Below are positions 1 to 9,700 of a stretch of 64,000 nucleotides of DNA, one piece after another. Position 1 is the first letter of the stretch; every line of letters starts with the position of its first letter. Made by a program: the position numbers and the translations under genes. The stretch is from positions 682,001 to 746,000 of the forward strand of contig BCHS01000006.1 of the NCBI GenBank assembly GCA_039545275.1. Reading direction: 5' to 3'. This DNA comes from Pseudomicrostroma phylloplanum. Lineage: Eukaryota > Basidiomycota > Exobasidiomycetes > Microstromatales. The notes under the pieces were generated by a model. It was given only the letters and a program-made list of their open reading frames with translations. It made no database searches and was not told the DNA's origin.

Positions 1-147
1 TGAGACCTGAGTACCTTGACCGAGATCCTTGACTCCTTCTTTGTCTTGACTGTCGAGATTGTGAACGGGTGCCGGATTGACGAGAGGTCCCAGGTCGGTG
101 TTGGCTCGCGAGCCGAGGCGAGGACGTTGGAAGGGGGGTGAGACCAT
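1..147 (-). CDS. N-terminal fragment of an unidentified protein (cut by window edge)
   Basis: Reading the minus strand from an ATG at 147-145, 49 codons run open to base 1 without a stop, beginning MVSPPFQRPRLGS and rich in Pro, Gly, Asp and polar residues. The sequence upstream of the ATG (about 150-420) is strongly pyrimidine-rich on the minus strand, as expected for a 5' leader. No family is recognisable from so short a piece. It could be chance, but the leader composition and open frame favour a real 5' exon. Nothing can be said about function. Confidence 0.4.
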   Translation of the reverse strand, partial: MVSPPFQRPRLGSRANTDLGPLVNPAPVHNLDSQDKEGVKDLGQGTQVS

Positions 148-1903
148 GCTGAGCTTGCGAGAGAGGTGTACAGATTTAGAGTGCGATTGAGAGTGAGAGT
201 CTATGAAGAGCGTATTGTACGTGGAATGACTGTAGATTGAGAGGCGATAGATCTGAGTAGTGTGGTATGATACGTAGAAGGAGGAAGAGAAAGCGTATAA
301 ATTAGACTGGAGAGTTGAGGTAAGGGAATAAAGGGTAACAGTAAGCCGAGAAAGAGGAGGGAATAACGAGGATGAAATTGATGAAGGAAGAGGACGGACG
401 AGCTTTGTGGACGCTGCTCTTGCTGGAGCTTTAGGGGAGCGAGAGTGATCAGGCGTGACTATGGGTGCGGCGTAGGGGCCTGGCTCTGGCGTAGGGTGCT
501 TGAACTCAGTGAGTGTAGAATGCGGTGATGGCTTGGGTGGAGCTAGCTACGGAGCTCGGAGCTGGTCGGACAAATTTGATGTAGGAGTGAGATTATGACG
601 CTTCTGGGGTTCGACAGGGTCTGAGAGGGAGGGAGGTGGTGGTGGCTGATGGTGAGGGTGAGGAGGCAGAGGCAGGCATAGGGACCATCCAAGCCAGGCA
701 GCGGGAAGAGCAAGACGAGGCCAAGCCATTGACGCTGAGGAGAATCAAGGAGGCGTCGAGATGCGCCACAATCAAGCCACACTCGCCACACTCCGACGTT
801 TCTCCGACGGCAACGGAGCCGCCCTGCGCCACCTGCCCCCGCCAAACATCCGTCCGCATACAGGCAGCCCCGCCTTACCTACCAGGATTTAAGGCCCAGT
901 GAACTAGGGACCACCAAGGCCAAGACAGCCACCACCGCTACAACCGCACACGACCACAGTGAAAGGATGAGACTCGAATTCTGTGGCGCAGAGAAGAGAG
1001 ACAGTCACCGCTGCATCGTCCCCGTATCTTGGGAGAGGGTCTCATCCGCACGGCCTCGCATGCCTTCATACGAGACCAAGCCGAACCTCGGGTTGCAAAG
1101 GCTCACAAGTGCCTGCTCGCATCCAGCCATCCTACATACAAGCCTCGTTGACAGCGGTTTGTGGAGCAGACATAGCGCGCAAAGGTGTCTCGGGCGGCCA
1201 GCCGATGCAATTGGAGCACTACATTGAGCTCGCCGGCTCTTTGAGCCGCCTCTCAGAGGCAGCCATGGTCTGAAAGCGGCAAAAGCAGAGTCTATCATAT
1301 GCAGTGTAGCAGCATTTTACCTGGAACAATGCTGCCGCTTGCGCTGTCTGCGCCAGAGCTGGCATGAAAGCGGTTGAGAGCCGACCATCGAGCGAACCGC
1401 CTATGACTGCCGCTGATCCGGACTGAGGTCCACTCCGGAGAGCGGTTCGATGACCGCATTCGAGGTCAAAGAGGATGCTAGAGCGGACCCAGGTGTCAGT
1501 AGGGTGCAGATCGCGCCTACCCAGCAACGCCGTATCGAGGCGTATCGATGCAAAGCAGCGCTGATCGGCTCGCAGCAAGCTTCTACGTCTGCCACCAGGT
1601 GGCGAGCCATGCTGTTGTCCTCGGCGAGCCTCGGATCGGCCAACGATCGTTCGCTCGATGACGACCCTTGCCTTATGGCCGTAGGTGGCCTTCTTACCTC
1701 CTTACCTCCAGGCTTCGGCTACACTCCCAATCGCAATGCCTCTTCCGTTCCAGATGCCCCGGTGGAATCGGCCCTTAAAAAGTCTGAGTGGTGCGGTCAA
1801 TTGCTATTGGTAGACACTTCTTTTGAGATGATGGTACACTGCAGGGCAACAAAAGTGCATGATATGACTGGCAAGTAACTTGCCCGGTGGGTAACGATGA
1901 CGC
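148..1903. other. Long intergenic stretch with no supportable gene
   Basis: About 1.75 kb. Bases 150-480 are purine-rich on the plus strand and probably form the leader and promoter of the gene at the left edge. The rest holds only short overlapping frames on both strands, none longer than about 140 codons, without recognisable motifs or convincing splice-linked continuation. The last part is presumably the 3' UTR of HSP10. Confidence 0.5.
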
Positions 1904-2514
1904 TTACTCGGAGATCTTGGCGAGGATCTCGCTGTCCTTGACAAGGAGGTACTCCTGGGTAGGGCGGAAGAGGGAAGACCGAGGAGCGAGTTCAGCTACG
2001 TACGCTCTTTGATGTCGAGGTGCGTGGAGAAGCCCTTAAGGCAAGTGAGAAAAACCGGATGGCCGAGCTCGGCCAGGTTCTTCCTACTTGTCCGCGAAGG
2101 CAAGCGTATGTACATCCCATCCTGCCAAAGCCTCATCTGCCCCCCCTCTAATGGTTCGATGTAACTCACCTCGTCTCCAACCTTGATGCTCTGACCTCCC
2201 CAGCTGGGCAGCAGCACCTTGTCTCCGACCTTTACCGACACTGGCTGCACGGCTCCCTCCTTGTTGGGTGCTCCGGGTCCAGTAGCGATGACGCTGGCCT
2301 CGGGCAGGGGCGAGCTGGTGGCCGAAGAGGGGAGGAAGAGACCGGTGGCAGTCTTCTCTGCGGGCTTGAACCTCTGCAGCAGCACTCGGTCCAGGAGTGG
2401 CTTGACGCTGGCGATGGATCGGATAGTTGATTGGGCCTGTGGATGTGGAATATCGGCAATAGTGAGCTCAACCAGAGCATTGCATTACTTGTATGATGAT
2501 CTCTGACTCACCAT
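1904..2514 (-). CDS. HSP10: Mitochondrial co-chaperonin Hsp10 (GroES family)
   Basis: Three exons: 2514-2512, 2436-2170 and 1954-1904, giving 106 residues, the usual length of mitochondrial Hsp10 (about 100-106). It is the heptameric lid of the Hsp60 folding chamber in the matrix. Seen in the sequence: MAQSTIRSIASVK, then PLLDRVLLQRFKPAEKT, the mobile-loop region with GLFLP, VGDKVLLPSWGG, and a C-terminus reading EYLLVKDSEILAKISE, all hallmark GroES segments. Exon 1 carries only the ATG. The donor GTGAGT starts directly after it and the 75-nt intron ends at 2437. The second intron is 215 nt and splits KVGDE from EYLLVKD in phase 0. The gene is head-to-head with HSP60, 263 bp between start codons, so the two are probably co-regulated. 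Confidence 0.95.
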
Positions 2515-2777
2515 GATATCTGCTGTGATGATGGGATGGTATGCGTAGGTGATCAGTCAGGGGCCTCTCAGCAGGTGTTGGACCGGAATCGACGGCTGCG
2601 TGCCGGAAGTGCTGACGACGGATGCCCGACTTTTTTTCTTCGATGCGATTCGGTGGAGAGGCGCAGACGCGGACGGAGGCGGGGATCAAGGCACAGGAAG
2701 CTCTACTCACCTCATCCTCAAAGGGCCTCACAGCATATACCATTATTCTCTTCCCCCCTTCACCTTACGATACCATC
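2515..2777. promoter_or_regulatory. Shared divergent promoter of HSP10 and HSP60
   Basis: The 263 bp between the two start codons must hold both promoters and both 5' leaders. I do not see a canonical three-unit heat-shock element. The nearest is TTC-N7-TTC at 2639-2651, which has the spacing of the outer units but lacks the central GAA. A pyrimidine-rich tract (about 2743-2766) precedes the HSP60 start. Coupling of the two genes is inferred from arrangement and from the fact that the products work as one machine. Confidence 0.6.
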
Positions 2778-3290
2778 ATGTCTCTCCTCCGCGCCGCCTC
2801 TTCTTCCCTCGCCGGTCGTCCGGCACCAGTCTCCCTCCGCAGCGCTCTCGCCACCGCACCCCGTACCTTCTCCACCAGCGCAGCAGCCTTGGCGCATAAG
2901 GAGGTCAAGTTCTCCAACGATGGACGGCAAGCCATGCTCGCCGGTGTCAATCTCTTGGCCAACGCTGTGTCGGTGACACTGGGACCAAAGGGAAGGAATG
3001 TCATCATTGAGCAAGGTGAGTCAGTGGCAGCTGGGAAGCAGGACTTCCAATGAACGTAGCTGCTCACTTTACCTGTCTCATGCACTTGCCTTCTTCGCCT
3101 GCCAGCCTACGGCGGACCCAAGATCACAAAGGACGGTGTGACAGTAGCAAAGGCCATCACTCTCAAGGACAAGTTCGAGAACCTGGGAGCCCGCCTGGTG
3201 CAAGATGTGGCCAACAAGTCTAACGAGGTGGCCGGTGACGGAACCACCACCGCCACCGTTCTCGCCCGAGCTATCTTCGCCGAGGGAGTC

Positions 3291-3322
<32 letters not shown>

Positions 3323-4637
3323 TCTGCGAAGGGGTACCCAAGCTGCTGCTGAGGCCGTCATCTCTTTCCTTGAGGCCAACAAGAAGGCCGTCACCACCTC
3401 TGAAGAGATTGCTCAGGTCGCTACCATCTCTGCCAACAGCGACAAGCACGTTGGTGACCTCATTGCTACGGCCATGGAGAAGGTGGGCAAGGAGGGAGTC
3501 ATCACCGTCAAGGAGGGCCGAACCCTCGAGGATGAGATTGAGATCACCGAGGGTATGCGATTCGACCGAGGTTACATCTCTCCCTACTTCATTACCGACG
3601 TCAAGACCCAGAAGTGCGAGTTCGAGAAGCCCCTGATCCTCCTCGCCGAGAAGAAGATCTCCGCTCTGCAGGACATTCTGCCCTCCATGGAGGCCGCCGC
3701 TTCCTCCCGCCGACCTCTGCTCATCATTGCTGAGGACATTGACGGAGAGGCTCTCGCCGCCTGCATCTTGAACAAGCTGCGAGGTCAGCTCCAAGTCTGT
3801 GCCGTCAAGGCCCCTGGCTTCGGTGACAACCGCAAGAGCATCTTGGGCGACTTGGGTATCCTCACCGGTGGTCAGGTCTTCTCGGACGAGCTCGAGACCA
3901 AGCTGGAGCAGGCAACCCCTGAGCTACTTGGTAGCACCGGCTCCGTGACCATCACCAAGGAGGACACCATCTTCCTCAACGGCGAGGGCGACAAGGATGC
4001 TCTGCAGGCCCGATGCGAGCAGATCCGATCCGCCGTCAACGACACTACCACCTCTGAGTACGACCGAACCAAGCTGCAGGAGCGACTGGCCAAGCTGTCG
4101 GGTGGTGTTGCCGTGATCAAGGTCGGAGGTAGCTCGGAAGTCGAGGTCGGAGAGAAGAAGGACCGCTACGATGATGCCCTGTGCGCTACCAGGGCCGCTG
4201 TCGAGGAGGGTATCGTGCCAGGTGGTGGAGTTGCCCTGCTTAAGGCCACTCAGGCTCTGGACGCAGTCAAGGTTGCCAACTTCGACCAGCAACTCGGTGT
4301 CTCGATCCTGCGAGCCGCTCTCACTCGCCCTTGCCGCACGATCGTCGAGAATGCCGGTGAGGAGGGCTCCGTGGTGGTTGGCCGCCTGCTGGAGAACCCA
4401 GGAGACTTTGCCTACGGCTACGATGCCAGCGTGGGCCGATACACGGACATGATCGAGGCTGGTATTCTGGACCCGCTCAAGGTGGTGAGGTCGTCGCTGA
4501 CCTCTGCCATCTCGGTGTCGTCGCTGCTGACGACTTCGGAGGCATGCGTGGTGGACGCACCTGAGGAGAAGGGCCCACCTGGTGGTGGTGGAATGGGCGG
4601 AATGGGCGGCATGGGTGGAATGGGCGGTATGATGTAA
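2778..4637 (+). CDS. HSP60: Mitochondrial chaperonin Hsp60 (GroEL family)
   Basis: Two exons, 2778-3015 and 3106-4637, 589 residues. It is the ATP-dependent double-ring folding chamber of the mitochondrial matrix, partner of Hsp10. The first roughly 40 residues form a basic, Ser/Ala-rich import presequence ([20 protein letters not shown]...), followed by [14 protein letters not shown]. Chaperonin hallmarks follow: [28 protein letters not shown], the nucleotide-binding [27 protein letters not shown], and a C-terminal GGM-repeat tail ([16 protein letters not shown]). The 90-nt intron (GTGAGT...GCCAG) falls in phase 1 between EQ and AYGG and restores the family sequence exactly. Length and domain order are normal. 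Divergent neighbour: HSP10. Confidence 0.97.
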
Positions 4638-5122
4638 GGGGAAGATGGAAGAAAAAGAGAAGAAAGCATTTCAGGGCGCCAGTCTACTTTGTCCACCCCT
4701 CACCTTCTGTCATGAAAGAAAACGACTGTACTAGCATTCTCAGCCTTTGCGGAGAGGGGGGAGAGGGTCCGTAGAAGGAGATGGACCCCTTTTCCTCTGC
4801 TCCGCCGATGTACCACCACTACTCCCAGACGATGCTGCATTGTTCTGGTTGGCCCGTTGTCGCACCACCACTCAAAAAGATCTATCGACAATTGTCATCG
4901 TGGTCTGAACAAGGATGGTAGGGGATCCTCTCGTCGCGGGAAGCTGTCAATCGGCGGAAGCGAGCGCGTCTCGGAAGTGGGGGCAGACGAGCCCTTCTGC
5001 GAGACGATGGCCATTCCTTCCTGTCACTTCTGTCTGCCCTTGCTCCCGTCCTATACATCGCCATCTACTAACCTCACCTCTGCTCCTTTACATCGTCACT
5101 GATCTCCTGCGAAGAGGACAAG
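4638..5122. other. Spacer: HSP60 3' UTR and nucleoporin promoter
   Basis: 485 bp between two plus-strand genes. It should contain the HSP60 polyadenylation region and, in its pyrimidine-rich last 100 bases, the leader of the next gene. I see no ORF, RNA gene or repeat. Confidence 0.6.
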
Positions 5123-6539
5123 ATGATCCGCTCCGCCTCTTTTGGTACCAGCGGTGCTCCACCAGCCAAACAGCCCTTCTCCTTCGGCGGTCCTTCCTCA
5201 TCTACCACCACATCATCTCAACCTCAACAAGGCGCAGGTACTACTAGCGGAGGCTTCTCGTTTGGTGGAGCAGGAGCAAGCTCGAACAGTACAGCACCGA
5301 CGGGGGCAAGTGCGCCAGCTCCTTCCTTCTCCTTTGGTGGAGCGAGTACATCGCAGCCTCAGCAGCAGCAGCAGCAGCAGCAACAGCCCGCAAGCACCTT
5401 CTCCTTCGGCGGACCCTCCACCACACAGACTCAACAGCCAGGCGCCAGTACATCCCTCTTCGGGAGCAGCACATCGACTGCTGCGAAGCCGGGCGGATTC
5501 TCTTTTGGGCAGAGCAGCGCGCAACCTCAGTCTCAGTCCAATACCGGCACAGGCGGGGGAGGTCTCTTTGGGTCGACGCAACCTGCTGCTACCTCTGCCA
5601 ATACCGGTCTAGGCGGATCGCTCTTCGGCGGCGGAGCAGGGGCAGGGTCATCTTCTCTCTCTGGATTCGGACAGTCACAGCAACAGCAGCAAGGCGGTTC
5701 CGCTCTCCTCTCGCATCCCTTCTATCAGAAGGAACGCTTCAATGACCTGAGCGATGAGGCTCGCAAGCTGGTAGAGGAGATGGACAAGATGATCAGCTCG
5801 CAAGTCTCGATACGGGACGAGCTACAGCCTAAGCTCATTCCTTCTGCCTCTTCTTCTTCTTCCTCGGGAGGAGGAGCGGGAGGAAGCTCATCCCTTGCTC
5901 CTCTCGGCCAGCAGATCTCTGCTCTCTACTCTACTCTTCATGAGGCCGGACTTGCACTAGCTACGCTCAGCTCGTCCCTGGAGCGTGAGCTGGGGACTGT
6001 GAGGAATCTAGGGTCGACTGTGCAGGCTGACCGGAACGATCTAGGTGTTCTTTGGGAGATTGGCGGGGCGTTCAGGGACGGGAGGGGAGCCGGAGATAGT
6101 AGGAGGGACTGGATGAGGGAGTGAGTACCCAGCTGCTTTGCAGCTACAGCAAAGCAGGAGAGCAGAATCGCAGCATGATTGTTTGCCTGACCTTTGGACC
6201 CTCTATCACCATCCCTCTCTCTCACCCACCAGCTACTTCACAAAATGCGCCGAAGAGTTCCGCTCTCGCATCTTGCGCTACAGAGACTCCATGGAGCAAG
6301 TCTCCCGCCACCTCTCCTCTCTCTCATCTCGGGACGCCCACTCTCCGCAGGCCATATCCGATACCCTCTACTTCCAGCACTCGACATTTATGCAGCTGGC
6401 TGCTCAAGTTGCGGGAATTCATGGAGAGGTAGAGGTGTTGAAGAGGGATTATAGGAGCTGGTATGCACAGCAGTTCCGCAGCGTGAGGGACCCGTTTGAG
6501 ATTGGGGCGGAGGATGAGGGGGGAGCTCTTTTCGCATGA
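5123..6539 (+). CDS. FG nucleoporin of the central-channel Nup62 complex (Nup58/Nup49 type)
   Basis: Two exons, 5123-6120 and 6233-6539, 434 residues. The first roughly 190 residues are low-complexity and carry FG/GLFG-like repeats (FSFGG, SLFGS, GLFGS, SLFGG) with a polyGln run near residues 77-90. Such disordered repeats form the permeability barrier of the nuclear pore. The C-terminal half is helical: HPFYQKERFNDLSDEARKLV, later YFTKCAEEFRSRILRYR, and then the HSTFMQLAAQVAGIHGEVEV helix. These match the coiled-coil anchor of metazoan Nup58/p45 and fungal Nup49, which binds Nup62/Nsp1 and Nup54/Nup57. The 112-nt intron in phase 2 joins WMRD to YFTKC. The family assignment is firm; the choice among Nup58, Nup49 and p45 names is convention. 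Confidence 0.85.
5354..5389 (+). repeat. CAG/CAA trinucleotide tract (polyGln) in the nucleoporin
   Basis: A run of CAG codons ending in CAA CAG encodes about ten consecutive Gln inside the FG-repeat region. Such tracts vary in length between strains by slippage. The reading frame is kept because the unit is three bases. Confidence 0.8.
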
Positions 6540-6736
6540 GTGGGGGGATAGAAAGCGGCGAGATAAGAGGCAATGTACAGACAGCAGACAAAGGCACATC
6601 TAATCGACACGCCATTCCAGCATCTGACGAGTCCGATCACAAATTGATTGATGCTGATTGCTAATGTATGACTACACTTTTCGACAACTCTACGTCCTCT
6701 GCTTTCCAACGCCCGCTATGCTACGCTTCCCTTCCT

Positions 6737-9700
6737 CTACAAGACCGATCTACAAAGCGGGCAAGTGCTCGACCCGCTACTAGTGACCCACTTGAACAAA
6801 CAGCTCGCATGGAACTTCTTGTTACACGTCCTACAAGGCTTCGTCGGCAAGCTCCTATCAGTAGGACTGATGATCGAGTAGCAGATGCTGCACTCCCCAT
6901 CTTCAAAGCCGGCGAATTTGGCTTCGGCGTTGCGCTTGAAGAGCATAAGGGCGTCGAAGACGAGGCCGTTTTGGGAGACGATGAGCTGCTGGACCCCCAG
7001 GAGCCAGGCACGCCATTGTGCCTCTGAGACGCCCACGCGACGGATATCCCGCACTTCTACGCCGTGCAAAGGGTAGTCGTGCGGGATCTTGATGCCGATT
7101 TCCATGGGATGCTCGTCGATGGTGTAGGTTCCCACCACCTCGTTGGCGCCAAGGATACGAATACTCATCGCCTCGTCCTGCAGACGGGAAAGGGCTTCGG
7201 GCTCTCGTAGTTGGCTTAGCTCGCGAGAGGCGATCAGAGGAGAGCAGTGCCGTGTTGTGAAGGAAGCCACACCGAGGGACAATTGACGATCCTTGATCCC
7301 TAGCCACCACTCTCGCACCAGGGCAGGTGTGTAGAGGAGAGCCCGGAAGTAGATGTGTGTTGCGAGTTGACGGATAGAGGAAGAATCTTTGGGCTCGAGG
7401 AGATCGACGAAGATCTCATCGACCGAGTAACGGTCAGGGTCAAAGGGACCCACCATTTGGCCATCCTTGTTGCGCCTGCTCTTCCGCGGCTCCAAGAGCG
7501 AAAAGACAGTGGGTAGGAGACTGTTGGCAAGCAGGCCATCTTGCTGTAGCTGCCCAGCATAGATTGACTTGAGCTGTACGGACGCCTCTTCGAAGTGCTC
7601 GAAGATGGCAAGCCAGGCAAGCAGGTAGCTCATCACCTGCCTGCTGAGCTCAATCTCCTCCTTCAGATCCTCAGCAGTGACATCGATGCGACGACTGGCT
7701 GACACGAGGAGTTGCGCAGGAGCTAGAGCAACACGTGGCCTCTCGTCTCCTTCCTTCTCAAGGGCAGATTCCAAGACCAACTCTCGTACATTGGTCCTGA
7801 TAGACCCAGCCAAGAGGCGGAAGGCCGCTACTTGTACTTCGCGCATGGGGCTTTCGAGCAGGTCACAGAACGTCGCATAGTACTCATCGCTCTGGAAGGC
7901 CTTCTGGTGTTGACGCACCACGCCCACCAGCAGCTCTGCAGTCATTTCCTTGGCGACCGAGACGCTGAATATCGACACTCGACTGCTACTGCTGTGTCCT
8001 TCCGACTGGGCCAACGATTTGAAGAGGGGCTGTAGCAGCTCGACCACAGGCTCTTGATGCTCCTTCCATACATCCTTCAACAGCGAGTTGCGAACTGACA
8101 GCTCGTCGAGGAGCTCCAGGAGCTTCAGCGAATGGAACAAAGTCGGCAGTGCTGGCTCCTCGGACAGAGACGAAGAGACTTCCAAATTTGACTCGATGAG
8201 GTCGTAGAAGAAGTCGAGGTGACTGCCAGGCATCTCTTGAACGAGGGGAGCAACATGCAGGAAGAGCTCCGCTAACCGAGTGTTGATCTCCTCGTCCAGG
8301 TCTTCATCGCTGGCGACCCATCTTTGCAGGCCTTGCAAGAGAAAGACGACCCTCTGCTGTGGCACAAAGACCATGCTTGACTCAGGAGGAGGGGCAATTG
8401 CGACTGCCAGACGAAGGAGAGTCAAGCCCTCTGTGTTAGCCTTGGGGGGCGGCGTACTGGCCAGTCGCGAGACGATATCGTTCCTCTGCCGGTCGTATAG
8501 GGGTGTGTCAAAGACGTAGGACTTGGCCGGATAAATGATCGCTTCTGACAGATGAGGAGCCTTGCTTTCCACAGCCTGAGCCAGTCGCATCCACTTCGTC
8601 CCCTCTTGCTCCCCGGCAGACGTGAAGCTCAAAACCCCAGCGAGGAGGCGCGAGAAGATGCGAGTCAAGTGACTTGTGCTCGTGGGAGCCTGTTGCGCGA
8701 TACTTGCTCGCCACAGCGAGGCCATGATCTGCAGCGTAGCGTCATCTTGAGAGGGCGCATCTGGTTTCTTCTGCAGTGTCTCGGTAGCACTTGTATGCCA
8801 CGTCTCAGGAAGAGACCCACAGAGGGCCGCCAGCATGCTGCTGCTGACTTTGATACATCTGTCGAGCAAGTGTCGCAGGTGGGTACCCTGCTTGGAAGAT
8901 GCAGTGAACTTGTCAGATTGGAGCAGACCTCCTCCTCCACCGGACATTTGCATCTCATCTTCGCAGAGTAGTGCGAGCATCACAATGTGAGGCAGAGCCC
9001 AAGGCTGGGATCGCGCGACGCTCCGGCTTTCTTCGAGGAAGAGAAGCAAAGCATATGCCGATCGGGCATACTCGCTGAGGCCCTCGGTGTCGTAGCTCTG
9101 AGTGGCACCCAATCGCCCCTCTTGCGCGCTCGCTGCCAGGGGGTCCAGGATCGAGAGGGATGAAGGCGTCCTCAGAGACGAAGCGGTCGAATGTAGCAAT
9201 TTGTCCATCGACTCTTGCGAAGGGAGAATTTCGAGCATGGAAAGGCTCGAAGTCGTCTGGGATGATGCGAAGTACCTTCGGGCGCCCTCCAGTACAATGA
9301 CAGTCTCCACTTGGACGTCACTCAGCTTCTCGCGAAGCGTAGACAGAGCCGACTTCTCAGCATCTTGCAACACCGTGAGGTTCTTCCACAGCTTGGCTGC
9401 CTCAGGCGCTGATCTCTGCGCCAGGAAGTGCAAACCGAAAGCCGCCGTTGCTGCAGCCTCGAAGAGATTGGAGTCCACGAGGTACTGCGCCCTTTGTTCC
9501 TCTCCCTTGGACCACTTTGCAAGGATGCTTGCTATCCGCTCTGCCTGCTGGAAGCTAGAAGTCGATCCTCCACCTCCTACGATCGCATCGTGCGCCACGC
9601 TGTGCAGGCGTGAGATGAGGAGGGCAAGTACCTCGTTCACGGTCCCAGTCTCGATGAAGGGTCTCGGCTGATCGATGAGACGACTGAGCAACGACTCGCC

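Noticed and set aside
1219..1878. Overlapping frames of 119-142 codons on both strands
   Set aside because: No start context, motif or splice continuation; typical chance frames in GC-rich DNA.
2639..2651. Heat-shock element in the HSP10/HSP60 promoter
   Set aside because: Only TTC-N7-TTC without the central GAA; too weak to call a site.
3078..3794. Minus-strand frame of 238 codons inside HSP60
   Set aside because: It is exactly antisense to conserved chaperonin coding sequence, Leu/Gly/Ser-rich from codon bias, and has no motif or splice context.
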